Shown here one piece after another: positions 1 to 10,093 of a DNA stretch of 64,000 bases (positions within the stretch are counted from its first letter, which is position 1; every line of letters begins with the position of its first letter). Made by a program: the position numbers and the translations under genes. The notes under the pieces are model-generated. The model had not been told where the DNA came from. It saw only the letters and a list, made by a program, of their open reading frames with translations, and searched no databases. The DNA comes from Crambe crambe (taxonomy: Eukaryota > Porifera > Demospongiae > Poecilosclerida > Crambeidae): the NCBI GenBank assembly GCA_963924555.1, contig OZ004583.1, positions 8,446,582 through 8,510,581 on the forward strand, written 5' to 3'.

Positions 1-240
1 ATGTTAACCCTATGACACTACAAAAGACAACAAGTATAAAGGTTTGTAATAATAATTATAATAGCTATAGCTGCAGTGGAACCTTCAAATGATGGAAATA
101 CTTACAACCCAGCCTCTTGTTGTTTATGAGAGGTCATTTTGGGAGGTTATTTTCTAGATTGTCCTTTAGAGTGTGGAGGTTCTACTGTATACATACTTGA
201 TATAATAATAAGCCTGTACTTAACTTGATCCAATGTCCAG

Positions 241-1259
241 CATGATCGTGGATATGGTCTTCTGGACACATCTAGCACAAGAAATACAGAAGCACTAAAC
301 TCTGCTAGTACTGATGCTGGAGTTGCAGTGTTGACTGGTTGCTATTCTATTGACCCACAAACAGTTATGCACTCTGGAGAAATCAATCCTGGCCCTCAAG
401 GTAATTCCCAAACTCCCCCAAAAACATAACAAGAGAGTTCAGAAAAGCCCATACCATATACTGTACCTCCGATGGAGTTAATTACCACAGCATTTCATCC
501 TCTCACGTTATAGCTATAGCAGTCTCAGTGTTAGCTATGAAATTAAAGATCCTCAGAAATCGCCATGTGTAATAGCTATAATTATACTGGTGTAAATCCT
601 TTCAGCCAGCTAAGATGCTGCCAGATACATCAGGGTGCAGTTAGCTTACATATGATATTTATGCATACAGATGTAGTCTATAGTAAACGAAAAAGTCTTA
701 TTTCTCATAACTGCAATGATTAAGTTGACATAGCCAACATAATACTGCTAGTTTTCATTACTGATTACCATCTCTATAGCAAAATTATTGTAACCAAATA
801 GTTAATAGTTGTGTATACAGGCCTGTTATCGGTTGTTAATTTACTCCCAACTTTCCAGGTACTATACCTGTTATGGATTCGGTCACAATAAACTTTCAAG
901 ACGACTCATCTCTGATGCCACCAGATGATAATAGTAGGGGTCAACCCATTCAGTATACTACAGGGACACCATCTCAGTATATCTCTAACCCCCCTCATGG
1001 TCATGATGGCAATGAACATTTGCAAGAGACTGGTGTGGTTCCTTTATGCACTGCCACTACTGATAAGAGTGATAGTTGTCATGTGAATCAAGATGCTGAT
1101 GAGTTACCTGTTCCTCCAGACATACTGTCATTCAGCAAGGGATCCCTTCTCCATCCTGTACCTCCAAAGCCTGCACCAAAGCCAGCACCAAAGCCTGCAC
1201 CAAAGCCAGAACCTTGTCATCTTAAAATACTTGTTACAACTGAACAACAACAACAATAA
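241..1259 (+). CDS. 3' end of an unknown protein with proline-rich C-terminal tail (two exons, 5' part missing)
   Basis: Two exons are visible, 241-400 and 859-1259. The first follows a CAG acceptor and ends CAAG|GTAATT; the second follows TTTCCAG. They join in phase 1 without a stop, giving about 53 + 134 codons. The protein is hydrophilic, with no membrane segment, and ends in a PPKPAPKPAPKPAPKPEP tract of four PKP repeats, the kind of sequence SH3 domains bind (family knowledge; no partner is shown). The stop codon lies in a CAA/TAA microsatellite, so the last residues are Gln-Gln-Gln-Gln. I see no convincing exon before 241, so this is either the cytoplasmic tail of a receptor or the end of a disordered protein. 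I do not recognise the family. The long intron (401-858) is atypical here. Confidence 0.5.
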
Positions 1260-1325
1260 TAACAATAATAACAACAACAACAACAACAACAGCAACAACA
1301 ACAACAACAACAATAATAACAACAT
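1242..1325. repeat. Imperfect (CAA)n/(TAA)n microsatellite
   Basis: Runs of CAA interrupted by TAA and one CAG. The end of the upstream coding exon and its stop codon lie inside it; later CAA units are untranslated. Confidence 0.9.
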
Positions 1326-2560
1326 TGCCTTAATTAAGGTGAAAAGTGAAAAGCACTTAAGTGCTACCCCTCAGTGCACAATACCTTATTTATTTTCATA
1401 CAGCATTAACGGCTTGGTTTTTATACCATTAGCTAGCTGTGTAGAGGGTGATTAGTAACTTTTCATGTATTAGCTAATAGCTACCACAAAAATAAAAAGA
1501 GAGCTACCAGTGCATGTTTATGTTAACATTAGTATCAGTATGATCTCTGTGTCTGCAGATACAGATCACTGATGACAGTCCACATTAATTTTGGCATGTG
1601 CCACACCCCCACAAACGCATGTGCACTAGCAAGTCTGATAAATCAATGCTTGTTGCTTCTCGTGTTGCTTCTCTTCAGTCAAAATGGCTTCCATCTAAAG
1701 AGCATCTTCTAGTACAGCTCTGCATGTGGACTATACATCGAATTAGTAAGGTAAGTCAGGGTAATCCATTTACGCACAGGTTTTTCTGGTAATCACTATA
1801 TGAAGAAACCAGTAGCAAATCTTTTAATCCACTGAAGATCATACGCAAGGAAAAACCACACTGAAATGTTCTGTGCAGCAGGCAACTTCTAAGCTAGGAC
1901 ATGATTCTCCTCTCTACCTGGCAACTGATTTTCTTCCAGGCAAAAGAGTCCTCATTATACTAAGACAAAGATAAAGACACTAATTAAGGAACTGGCAAAA
2001 TATTATCAAGTAAACAAACGACACTTAAAACGCGATCATAATTATCATGACGAAACACAAAGTTTTGGATACTTTACTGGGCAAGTCAGGGATCTATGAC
2101 ACATTATTATGGCACACATACGTACACATAGAGCACCGTAGGACTCCTAAATGGGTGTGGTTATTAGGAGGCCTAGGAGTGAAGTAGGAATAGTAGTTTC
2201 ATAATATTGCTGTGGTTCTTGAGTTTGGTGATGGGTGGTTGCTTGACTCACTTGTTGCTGAAGGTAGGGATTTAAGTTGAATATAGGTGTGGTTATTGAA
2301 ATCAGGAGGACTAAGAGTGATAAGAATAGTAATAATGCAGCTAAATTTTATGGCTATTCCTATTTTATTTTTTTATTTTTTGTGCTCACTTGTCTATAGC
2401 TAGTTCCATGATCATTATTTATACAATTTACCCCCTATAGATTATAACCAACCCACAAGGAATAAAACTGATGGTTTGCAGGCACACTGATCATTGGTAG
2501 CTTACCCGGGCTTTCATGCAAAGCTGATTGATAGTTGACATAATCGTAAGCCTACATATC
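1326..2560. other. Non-coding stretch, no gene recognised
   Basis: AT-rich sequence. One splice-like segment stands out: TTCTCTTCAG at about 1668-1677, followed by roughly 72 open bases ending AAG|GTAAGT at about 1750. It encodes a short peptide that I cannot assign. Nothing else supports a gene. Confidence 0.4.
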
Positions 2561-2766
2561 TATAGAGCCTCGGGTCTTACTACACGCTTTAGCAGTGCTT
2601 CCATGCTTGCAAAATGTCCACCATGCCTGAAGCACACCACTGTCCAGAGACTATAGCTACTGGCCGACAGTGATTGCTTGCAGAAGCTGTATCTCTTCAT
2701 GCACATTGCTTACTTAGCTAGCGATCTCAGCTTTATACGTAGTTGTCAATGTCTGTTCTGGCTTAC

Positions 2767-2871
2767 CTCCTATGGTGACTTTGTAGTTTGCCAACCATTC
2801 CTTTGTACAATAGCTGTCTTCCCCACTGCTGGTTCGCCTATTACTAGCACCCTGAAAACTGATTCACACAT
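2767..2871 (-). pseudogene. Broken copy of a Rab-like GTPase first exon
   Basis: On the minus strand this is a near-copy of the exon at 7997-8114: same ATG, same P-loop (GEPAVGKT) and same GGAG|GTAAGC donor. It lacks 13 bases just after the P-loop lysine-threonine, which shifts the frame, so it cannot encode the GTPase fold. Similarity continues into the intron (about 2570-2760 against 8120-8320), so this is an inverted genomic duplication and not a processed copy. No later Rab exons are visible. Confidence 0.8.
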
Positions 2872-2899
2872 ATTTTGTCTGCTAGCTCATCTTAGCTAG

Positions 2900-3410
2900 G
2901 CTGCCATTTAATCACTATCTATTTAGAGCTTCTCTCCACATCAACTACGTCAGGCTACTGGAATAATAATTGTGGCTCATGCCTTCCTCTCTGAGGCAAG
3001 GTTCACTTGTCCAGGACAGACTTTTTTTAAACTTTAAGAGCTATATACATGTACAATCAAATTGGAACACTCCTTGATTTTGTAATATGTAGTGTATTTT
3101 GATGTCTTAGCTAGCTATACCTGAATCCGTACTGGAAGTCCACATATGACTGTCTTGGCTATCACATTCATTTTGTCTTGGCTTATAGCTACTGTCACCA
3201 TCTAATCAGTTGTGCTCCCTCTGTTAGCTACTTTTTACTTTAAAATCTCTCCATTATGATATGTACGACATTACAGTAAAAGCAATATGTAGCTATGGGC
3301 CTATACATGGGGTAAGAAAAGTATAGTCTTTGAACACAAAAAGAGATGCAAAGGACAAGTTCAGAAGATTCACTATAGAGCTGATTTGCAGAGTTCTTTA
3401 GGTAGTTATT
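2900..3410. other. Intergenic, downstream of the receptor gene
   Basis: AT-rich flank beyond the receptor's stop codon on the minus strand. No gene, RNA or clear repeat recognised. Confidence 0.4.
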
Positions 3411-3416
3411 AAAAAA

Positions 3417-5800
3417 TTAATGGCCAGAGCCCACGGGTCCATAGGAAACATTTTCTTGTAACTCAATTTGTGTGGAAAGAGAAACTTCTTCATATTCTGG
3501 AATTGGTTGTGGGATATTACATGATCTTGTTTGGGAATGTGTGCTATCGATTCTTCGTTGAATAAACATTCCAGTCACCAGTCCACATGTGTACAGCAAG
3601 ACAATAACAACCAGTGATGTTGGTACAACTATTGCAATGATGGAGGAAGTACTCAATGCAGAATGAGATGGTAGTAGGTCCATCGTTGCTGGAGTGATTG
3701 TTTATTAAACAGAAAGGATTATGCCTTGTAGCTAATAGTGATGGAATATACTTACTAGTGAATGAGCTGCTCAATACTTCCCACCCACCATGAACACAAA
3801 CTGCAGTGACTTCACTAGCAGAGGAAAGCAATCCCTTGTCACACTGGAAGGACACAGTGGTCCCTTCTCTGGTGCTGAAATTATTATCCTTCAGCTGACA
3901 TAAGACTGGAGGACCACAATCTGAATAAGTGATAATAATATAAAAAAAACAAAAAAAAAATAAATAAAATAAAAAATAAAAACAAAACAAAATATAAAAA
4001 AATACAATAGAATTAAATTAGCTTATGAAACAAATGATTTTATGAGAACTAATTCTATTGAATTTTTATCATGTTAGCTGAGAATAATAAGCAGAGTATA
4101 AAAAAATAACAAAAAAAACAACAACAATGGTAGCTAACTGCTATAATAGTGGAAACAGATATGGCCTCATACGTACATGCCCTCTGTATTTGAGGATGCT
4201 GTGATAAACTGATTCTGCAGACACATAGTAGAACTATACAAATTGGAGCCATATATCTAATCAGCTAGTGATCTACAGGCTGGATAGTTACGAAGCTAGA
4301 AGCTATGATAACTTTTAACCATGCCACCTACTCATGCACTGTCAGTGGCAGAGATACTGGGGGCAGGGGGGGGGGGGGGGGGCTCTACCCCCCCCCCCCC
4401 CCCCCCCCACACTTTTGTTGTGGTGTTTCTGCCCCTGACTGTAAGTACGTAGGTACTGGGATGACTTTTCTTCCAAGGTCGTGTGGAGTAGTGGCTGAGT
4501 ATGATGATCAGACCCACTAGTAACCATATGTACAGGAGAAAGACAAACTGTAGCCATGCTTTCTGGTAGCTAGATGTTCATTTTTGGATAGAAGCATGTC
4601 TCAATCCCAAAGTCCAGATTGTGAATCAGAGGTGTCCCAAATTTCTTCATCTTGATCTAGGTCTTCAAATTCATCATTACTATAGCTATCATTGCTGGAG
4701 AGTCACTATTAAATGGGGGTGCTATATCTCCAGCAGACTCTCCCAGCATTCGTAAAAACAGCAGGCCTAGGTTATTTGTACCCAATGATACTCTTGTGTA
4801 GACAGCAGGTACTCTATGTGGCAATGTTGACCAGAAACCTTATATCCTATAGCTAACCTATTCTGGTGGGCACTATGTCACAGGAAGAGTTAAGAGGGTC
4901 AGGGTTCCAGGTCCCATATGGTTGACATGTCGCCATCACTGCCTCTTGTGGGACTAGTCCCTCTTCACATTGGAAAACTAAGAGATCTCTTTCCACAGAC
5001 ACAATGTGAAGTCCAATAGGAATGGAACTGTTGGATGGTGGTTCACAAGGATCTATAATACAAAATTAACTCCATGGCTATTCACTTCAAATCTGGCTGT
5101 GCAGTAGCTATACCTGTGATGTTGATCAAGACTGATATATTTGAACTGACACCAATGCAGTTAATGGCTCTTATTTGTATGAAGTATTTTCCAGTGGAAT
5201 TCAGGACAATGTTCGCTTCAGTGTCACTACTGACTAATACATCTTCAGATGAGTTGATGAAGATCTGATAACCAGTGATGGGTACTCCACCATTGTCCAG
5301 GGGAGGGTCCCATTGCAGTCTTACACTCATACCATTTAAGCTGAAGTTCAAATTCATTGGAGATGAAGGAGAGGCTATAAATAATGACACACGATGAAAA
5401 ACTAAAGCATACGGTGAATAATTCACTTACTCGTTGTATTTAGAGTCAGTGTCTTAGTTCCATCTCTACCTTGACAACTTACAGTTGTCTGATTTGTTAG
5501 GTTGATATCAAGGCTTGAGTTAAAGTAGTTATTGGTTTGGTTAGAGAGTATCACACTTGCCTGACAAGTGTCTAAACGTCTCATGCCAACAGTATCATCA
5601 CCAAGATTATATTCTTCCATACACTGTATGCCATCAGGAAGCCTAATAAACCACCTTAGAATAAGGGAAGTTTGACATTCACAGTGAAACTCGTTTCCAG
5701 GACAAGACCTGGTGCTGTAACAGTCTAATGTAGTTGACATTGACGATTTACAGAGAAATACTAGAAGAATTATAAAACACAGCATCTTTCCTGCGATCAT
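3417..5800 (-). CDS. Type I membrane receptor: signal peptide, Ig-like, FN3, two sushi (CCP) domains, TM, two-tyrosine tail
   Basis: Five exons on the minus strand join in consistent phase 1: 5800-5431, 5374-5114, 5052-4858, 3920-3756 and 3688-3417 (1263 nt, about 420 residues). Exon 1 starts at ATG 5800 (or 5785), with a hydrophobic signal (CFIILLVFL) and a Cys-rich Ig-like domain with five N-glycosylation sequons. Exon 2 is a fibronectin type III domain (LQWDPPLDNGG, ITGYQIF). Exons 3 and 4 are sushi-like (CEPP..C..C; DCGPP..C..C). Exon 5 has a helix IIAIVVPTSLVVIVLLY, an RR stop-transfer and a tail with YEEV and YGPV. Every internal domain exon is 1-1 phase, the pattern of exon shuffling. 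Inferred role: a surface recognition or adhesion receptor signalling through tyrosine phosphorylation; the ligand is unknown. The long intron (3921-4857) contains a G/C tract. The exon 1 and 2 domains resemble the exon pairs near 10, 23 and 56 kb. Confidence 0.75.
4366..4408. repeat. Adjacent G17 and C21 tracts (potential hairpin)
   Basis: A run of 17 G (4366-4382), five bases (CTCTA), then a run of 21 C (4388-4408). It lies inside the third intron of the receptor gene. The G and C runs can pair into a GC-only hairpin, or the G run could form a quadruplex. Confidence 0.95.
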
Positions 5801-6825
5801 AGATATAAGAGGTTTTACGGGATTGGAAACGCCCAATGAACTGCACAACCGAGGCGCGTTGACAGATGCGCACGCGCATGCAGCATTAATTATATTAATG
5901 GCCGTGAAAGGAGATCAATATTCACTCCTTTCAAGGCAGTTAAAGTGATGTTCTGCCCCTACAGCTCACAGAATAGTACAAGTAAGCTAAGGGGAAGGTA
6001 TTGAAGAAGTGAAGAGTCAGAGAGTTGAAGTTGGAGAGTCTGAGGAAGGAAGTTATTAATTATTCATAACTTTTTTCCTTGTAATTATAACTATGAGTAC
6101 CTATCATTGCTCATTATACATTAATTGTATGTGATTGATTTGAAAGAAAGGCCAGAATGACTTTTGGTATTAAAATTAGACATAAATTCATTATTATTAT
6201 AGCTAGATAATTTTGCCCCAAAGTTATCCGCCAGTTTCTGCTCAGTTCTCCCTCATCAGCATTATTGCAATACTTCCAGCTTTTGGCTGTTGGATTTTGA
6301 CACCATCCACCTCAAGAATTCGGCTCAGTCAGCTGTCCTGTGGACCCTATGGATATTAGGGAGGAAATATAGTAAGCTTGCCATCTCCATAGGATGACTA
6401 TTGTATAGAAAACGAATGCACCAATTCCATTTACTGTTCTATCCTTTCCCTGAAACTACTAATACAGTTGCAATATTGTTAATCTATTTCTTGAGAGAGG
6501 GATTACAGTTTTAACACCACTTGCAAATGCTAGAGACAATATACGTCAGCTAATACAAAAACTAACATTACTATTCCATGTAGCTAAAGTTTACATGCCT
6601 TTTGATCAGAAAATGAGCAACAGCAATTGATTCCATCAAGCGTGAGAGGGATTACAGTCCCATTAACCACCACAGTAGTATTTGTAGGAATAAACTTGAA
6701 AATCTGAGCTAAAATTTATTTCATACAGTAAATCTATGCCCTAGTGTATTATAGTATCATTGGCATAAGTCTTACCTCACGGATCTTGTCAGAACAGCAA
6801 CTTTGACAAAAGTGCTATGTCATTC
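5801..6825. other. 5' flank of the receptor gene and spacer
   Basis: The first 65 bases upstream of the receptor ATG are relatively GC-rich, with GCGCGTTGACAG and a CGCACGCGCATG stretch. They are presumably the promoter and 5' leader of the minus-strand gene (inference; no TATA box seen). The rest is AT-rich and unassigned. Confidence 0.4.
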
Positions 6826-6907
6826 AGCTGTCAACGCGCCTCGGTTGTTAGTTGCTAACGAGAGCACGTGATCCGTTTCCAATCCCGTAAACATCTTATA
6901 TCTATGC
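6826..6907 (+). promoter_or_regulatory. Inverted copy of the receptor's 5' flank
   Basis: This plus-strand segment matches the reverse complement of about 5795-5862: GTCAACGCGCCTCGGTTGT, then TTTCCAATCCCGTAAA and TCTTATATCTATG. It has an extra 15-20 bases in the middle, including CACGTG. The ATG at its end opens only about 13 codons, without the signal peptide, so only the 5' region was kept. It is either a relic of a head-to-head paralogue or a duplicated promoter. Confidence 0.6.
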
Positions 6908-7249
6908 TGCGATATAGACATGGGTTGCTGTGCGCATGCTCCTAGCGTCCCATTCCAGAACTGAATGTGAAACATGGTGTAGCGTCTACGATGTACAACA
7001 ACAAGAGCCCAGTTGACGACCTATTAAATGTAGCGAAAACAGTAGAAGGACCCTGTAGAAGGACCGGCTAGAAATCACGTCATAGTGTGAGAAGATATTT
7101 CGCGAGATCCAAAATCATTACAGATTAGCTGTATAGCTGTGTAGCTGTGCTGCAAAAAGTGATGAAACAAAGAGGACTGAAGAAGGACCAAGAAGAATGA
7201 GTGAAGGACTTAATGAGTGAAATGATAAATTCTATTTTAAGTACCAGAC
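6908..7249. other. Spacer, no gene seen
   Basis: No coding frame or repeat of note recognised between the promoter-like relic and the palindromic repeat cluster. Confidence 0.4.
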
Positions 7250-7790
7250 AAGCTGAACTGCTATAAATTTAGGGAAATCACACTTAATAGCACTGAAGCA
7301 CTCTCTGTACTGCATTTAATTGGAATTGACACTCTGTGAAGGTTAAAATCATAATGATAATGATAGAGAAGAAACTGGGCTCTATAGTGGGCACCATACT
7401 GCTCTAATTAGAGAGACCACACTATATCAGCACTAAGACACTCTTGAGAGTCTCTGTACTGCATGTAATTGAGTTGACATCCTGCGACGGAATCAGATTA
7501 GGATCACAGAGAAGGACCGGATAAAATAGAGAAGGACTGGGCTCTATTGTGGGCACAAGACTGCTCTAATTAAAGAGACCACACTATACCAGCACTAAGA
7601 CACTCTTGAGAGTCTGCAATAGAGCCTGGTCCTTCTCATTTCATCTGGTTCTTCTCTGTGATTCTAGTTTGATTCCGTCACAGGATGTCAACTCTAAGTA
7701 CAGAGACTCTCAAGAGTGTCTTAGTGCTGGTATAGTGTGGTCTCTCTAATTAGAGCAGTCTGCAATAGAGCCCAGTCCTTCCCTTTTTCA
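7250..7790. repeat. Cluster of direct and inverted repeats (palindromic element)
   Basis: A motif including GCTCTAATTAGAGAGACCAC, CAGCACTAAGACACTC and GGACTGGGCTCTATTGTGGG occurs twice directly (about 7365-7500 and 7525-7615), then once inverted (about 7620-7785). The half from about 7525 to 7785 can fold into a long imperfect hairpin. No coding capacity; probably a foldback or MITE family member with internal duplication. Confidence 0.7.
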
Positions 7791-7799
7791 TCCAGTCTA

Positions 7800-7960
7800 T
7801 AGAGCATCCTACAGTATTACTAGCTCCTCACTCCAGTATAGTATAGTAGTATAGCTAGAATGTAGTGTTGATGGGATTATACCTCAGTACGAGGACGGAG
7901 TTAATGTGTCCTTGATAGTGTGTCCTAGTCGCGTTTCTGAAACATATAAATGGAATGGCC
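7800..7960. repeat. Inverted partner of 63,200-63,345
   Basis: Contains GATTATACCTCAG, GGACGGAGTTAATGTGTCCTTG and GTGTGTCCTAGTCGCGTTTC, which recur in reverse complement near the right end of the window. A dispersed repeat directly upstream of the Rab-like exon. Confidence 0.75.
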
Positions 7961-7996
7961 TAGTCTAGATAAGACGAGTTAGCAGACGAAATAATT

Positions 7997-8114
7997 ATGT
8001 GTGAGTCAGTTTTCAAGGTGCTAGTAATAGGCGAACCAGCAGTGGGGAAGACAGCCTTTGTGGCACGCTATTGTACAAAGGAATGGTTGGCAAACTACAA
8101 GGTCATCATAGGAG
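7997..8114 (+). CDS. First exon of a Rab32/38-like small GTPase (partial gene)
   Basis: Open from ATG 7997 to a GGAG|GTAAGC donor at 8114/8115, giving about 39 residues plus one base (phase 1). It reads KVLVIGEPAVGKT-AFVARY, the beta-1 strand and P-loop of a Ras-superfamily GTPase. The following YKVIIGG resembles the start of switch I in Rab proteins, where Rab32/38 have a similar RATIGVDF. By family knowledge it would bind GTP and act in membrane traffic. The next exon (effector loop, WDIAGQE) is not found in the following 900 bp, so this may be an exon fragment or a gene with a long first intron. An inverted, deleted copy lies at 2767-2871. Confidence 0.65.
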
Positions 8115-8382
8115 GTAAGCAAGAAACAACTACGTATAAAGCCGAGATCGCTAGCTAAGTAAGCACTTGATTGTATTATGTGCATGAAGAGATAGAGCTT
8201 CTGCAAGCAATCACTGTCGGCCAGTATAGTCTCTGTCTCCAGTGGTGTGTGAAGAATTTCAGTTTCTTCAGGCATGGTGGGCAGGGCTCGCATTTTGCAA
8301 GCACCACAACTGCTAAAGCGTGTATCTGTTTAAATATCTAAAAACGTGAACAAACATAATTTTATTGATAAGACATTTTCAG

Positions 8383-8623
8383 AATAATAAGCGAGCAATT
8401 GTCAAAGCATACAAAACCATGGATGGAAAAGTAAATATACTATCTTCAAAGTACCTGTATAGCTAATTAAATTAATTCTTGCTTTAATTTGCAGGAACAC
8501 TATTTTGGTCTACCGTACTGCAATCTTGCTAGAGTCATAGCCTGCCCAGATGCACACCTCCCAGGGTGTTCTTCACTGATTACATTGTGCATGGATAAAA
8601 CAAAGATGGATAAATGTGGATAA
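8383..8623 (+). CDS. Possible 3' end of a small Cys-containing protein (two exons), unknown
   Basis: Candidate exons 8383-8430 (after TTTTCAG, ending GGAAAA|GTAAAT) and 8495-8623 (after TTTGCAG, to TAA) join in phase 0 across a 64-bp intron. They give 58 residues including CNLARVIACPDAHLPGC and a fourth Cys. Intron size and splice sites are typical of this locus. The phase does not fit the upstream Rab exon (a stop would follow), so it is not its continuation. No family recognised. Confidence 0.3.
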
Positions 8624-8896
8624 CTGTTTGTTAAAGCTAAGTATTAGTGGCATGAAAAATATAAGTTGTCTCATCTATACAAACATGGTGAAATAAAAGA
8701 TCAGAACTAAGCTTGATTATGAAAGCAACATGCGTGTGTTATGGATATGTCTGGCGACCATTATTATTCAGCGAGCAAGCTGACTCTCAGATAGATCAGC
8801 ATTGAAAATCTATTGGCGTATAACTGGCAGGCTGGCTATTTTCCATGTGTGAAAAGATTATTATAGTGTGCACACTCTTGTCTGCATGTGTTCTGT

Positions 8897-9209
8897 CTAT
8901 GCGTTCAGCAGAACGTTCACCATGGCATTGGATTCAGGAGCACTGCTTGCAAGTGTGAGGAATGGCTTAGCTATTAATGCCATTTTCCTTGCACTTACAC
9001 GGTTAACTCTGCCTTTAAGACACGACATGCAGGTTTTGGCAAGGTCAGTGTTTTGAGGAATAAATCTGCAGAGTGGAATTCTCTTTTCATGTGGGTGGGG
9101 TGCTCATTGTCTGAAATGTTGCTGCCACAAGATTCACAAAGATAGCCACCTGCATTGAAGACTCTGCCAATATAGTGCTCTAGGAATGCCAGCTTGCAGT
9201 TCCACTTTC
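8897..9209 (-). CDS. 3' end of an unknown protein with a C2H2-like finger (two exons)
   Basis: Minus strand: exon 9209-8999 (after TTTTGAG, ending ACCGT|GTAAGT) and last exon 8942-8897 (after GCAAGCAG, ending TAG) join in frame across a 56-bp intron, giving about 84 residues. The larger exon contains YLCESCGSNI..HPTHMKREFH, a Cys-x2-Cys-x11-His-x5-His arrangement like a divergent zinc finger. No earlier exon is visible because repeat sequence begins at about 9290. The consistent phase, perfect donor and short intron support real or recently real coding sequence. Function unknown; it could belong to a cellular gene or a transposon. Confidence 0.4.
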
Positions 9210-9587
9210 CTCAAAATGATGCTATTCTGGTGTTTCGGTGGGCTCTACTGTGGGTATTTCTCAAGGCTGATAATTAGGGTTGGTTGTATTTCTCTAGCCT
9301 TGCTTATAACAAGCACAAAAACAGCTATAATTATGCTATTTTCATCAGAACACTGAAAATCAGTTAAAATAGTATAATAAAGTAAATACACTGAAGAAGA
9401 AATGCAGACAAGTGTCTCATATCCACACTTCCACTACCTGCAAGGGGATTAATTATATTCAATCAACTGATTGTGTCGTGATTTCATAATTACTGGAAAG
9501 TGGACATGTTTTTTTTCTTCTGCACTAATTGCCCTTTAAAAATTCCTGCATCTGTACACTTCACCCCATATTTTGTTTAACCTTCAT

Positions 9588-9612
9588 CCCCCCCCCCCCC
9601 CCCCCCCCCCCC
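9588..9612. repeat. C25 tract
   Basis: Uninterrupted run of 25 C. Confidence 0.97.
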
Positions 9613-9777
9613 GAGTATAATCCTAAAGAAACCATGCCTCCCCCTGTTGATAGACCTTCCCACTCTCCACAGTCATTCAGGCTTAATTGATAAAGGGTAG
9701 AAATAATTTTTGTGGCCTTATCACTATTTAGCGGTTGGCCCTTGCTTCTTAACATGGTTAGACATCATGCAAGGCAC

Positions 9778-9779
<2 letters not shown>

Positions 9780-9814
<35 letters not shown>
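9780..9814. repeat. G35 tract
   Basis: Uninterrupted run of 35 G. The paralogous site at 22,387-22,391 has only five G (CATTTGGGGGAAATTAA), so the tract expanded after duplication, or was lost in the other copy. Confidence 0.97.
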
Positions 9815-9815
<1 letters not shown>

Positions 9816-10093
9816 ATTAAACCAAAGGTTCTTCACCATTGGAGCAACTGGAGGCTGAATTTACTGTTGCAAGTATATGCCATTTTTTGTGAGAATTCAC
9901 ATGTGAATGACAACCCCTTACCAATGCAAGATTACGTGACGACCTTTCTATTTTAGATACCCAAACATTGAAATACTCCAATTTCAGTACATGACGTTAG
10001 ATCTTATAAAGTGCTCATGCACTTCAAAAATGTTGCTACAGCACTGAAACCTAGCCTCTACATCAGTAGCTACGTATGTGCATAGCTCCATAC

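Noticed and set aside
1128-1325. Poly-leucine frame on the minus strand
   Set aside because: Produced solely by the CAA/TAA microsatellite.
3500-3570. Classical ITAM in the receptor tail
   Set aside because: The YEEV and YGPV motifs are 13 residues apart and have Val at +3; the ITAM spacing is 6-8 residues. Described only as two tyrosine motifs.
4305-4557. Glycine- or proline-rich small proteins around the G17/C21 tracts (also at 40,520, 56,322, 56,464 and 30,119)
   Set aside because: Homopolymer translation; no conservation or start context.
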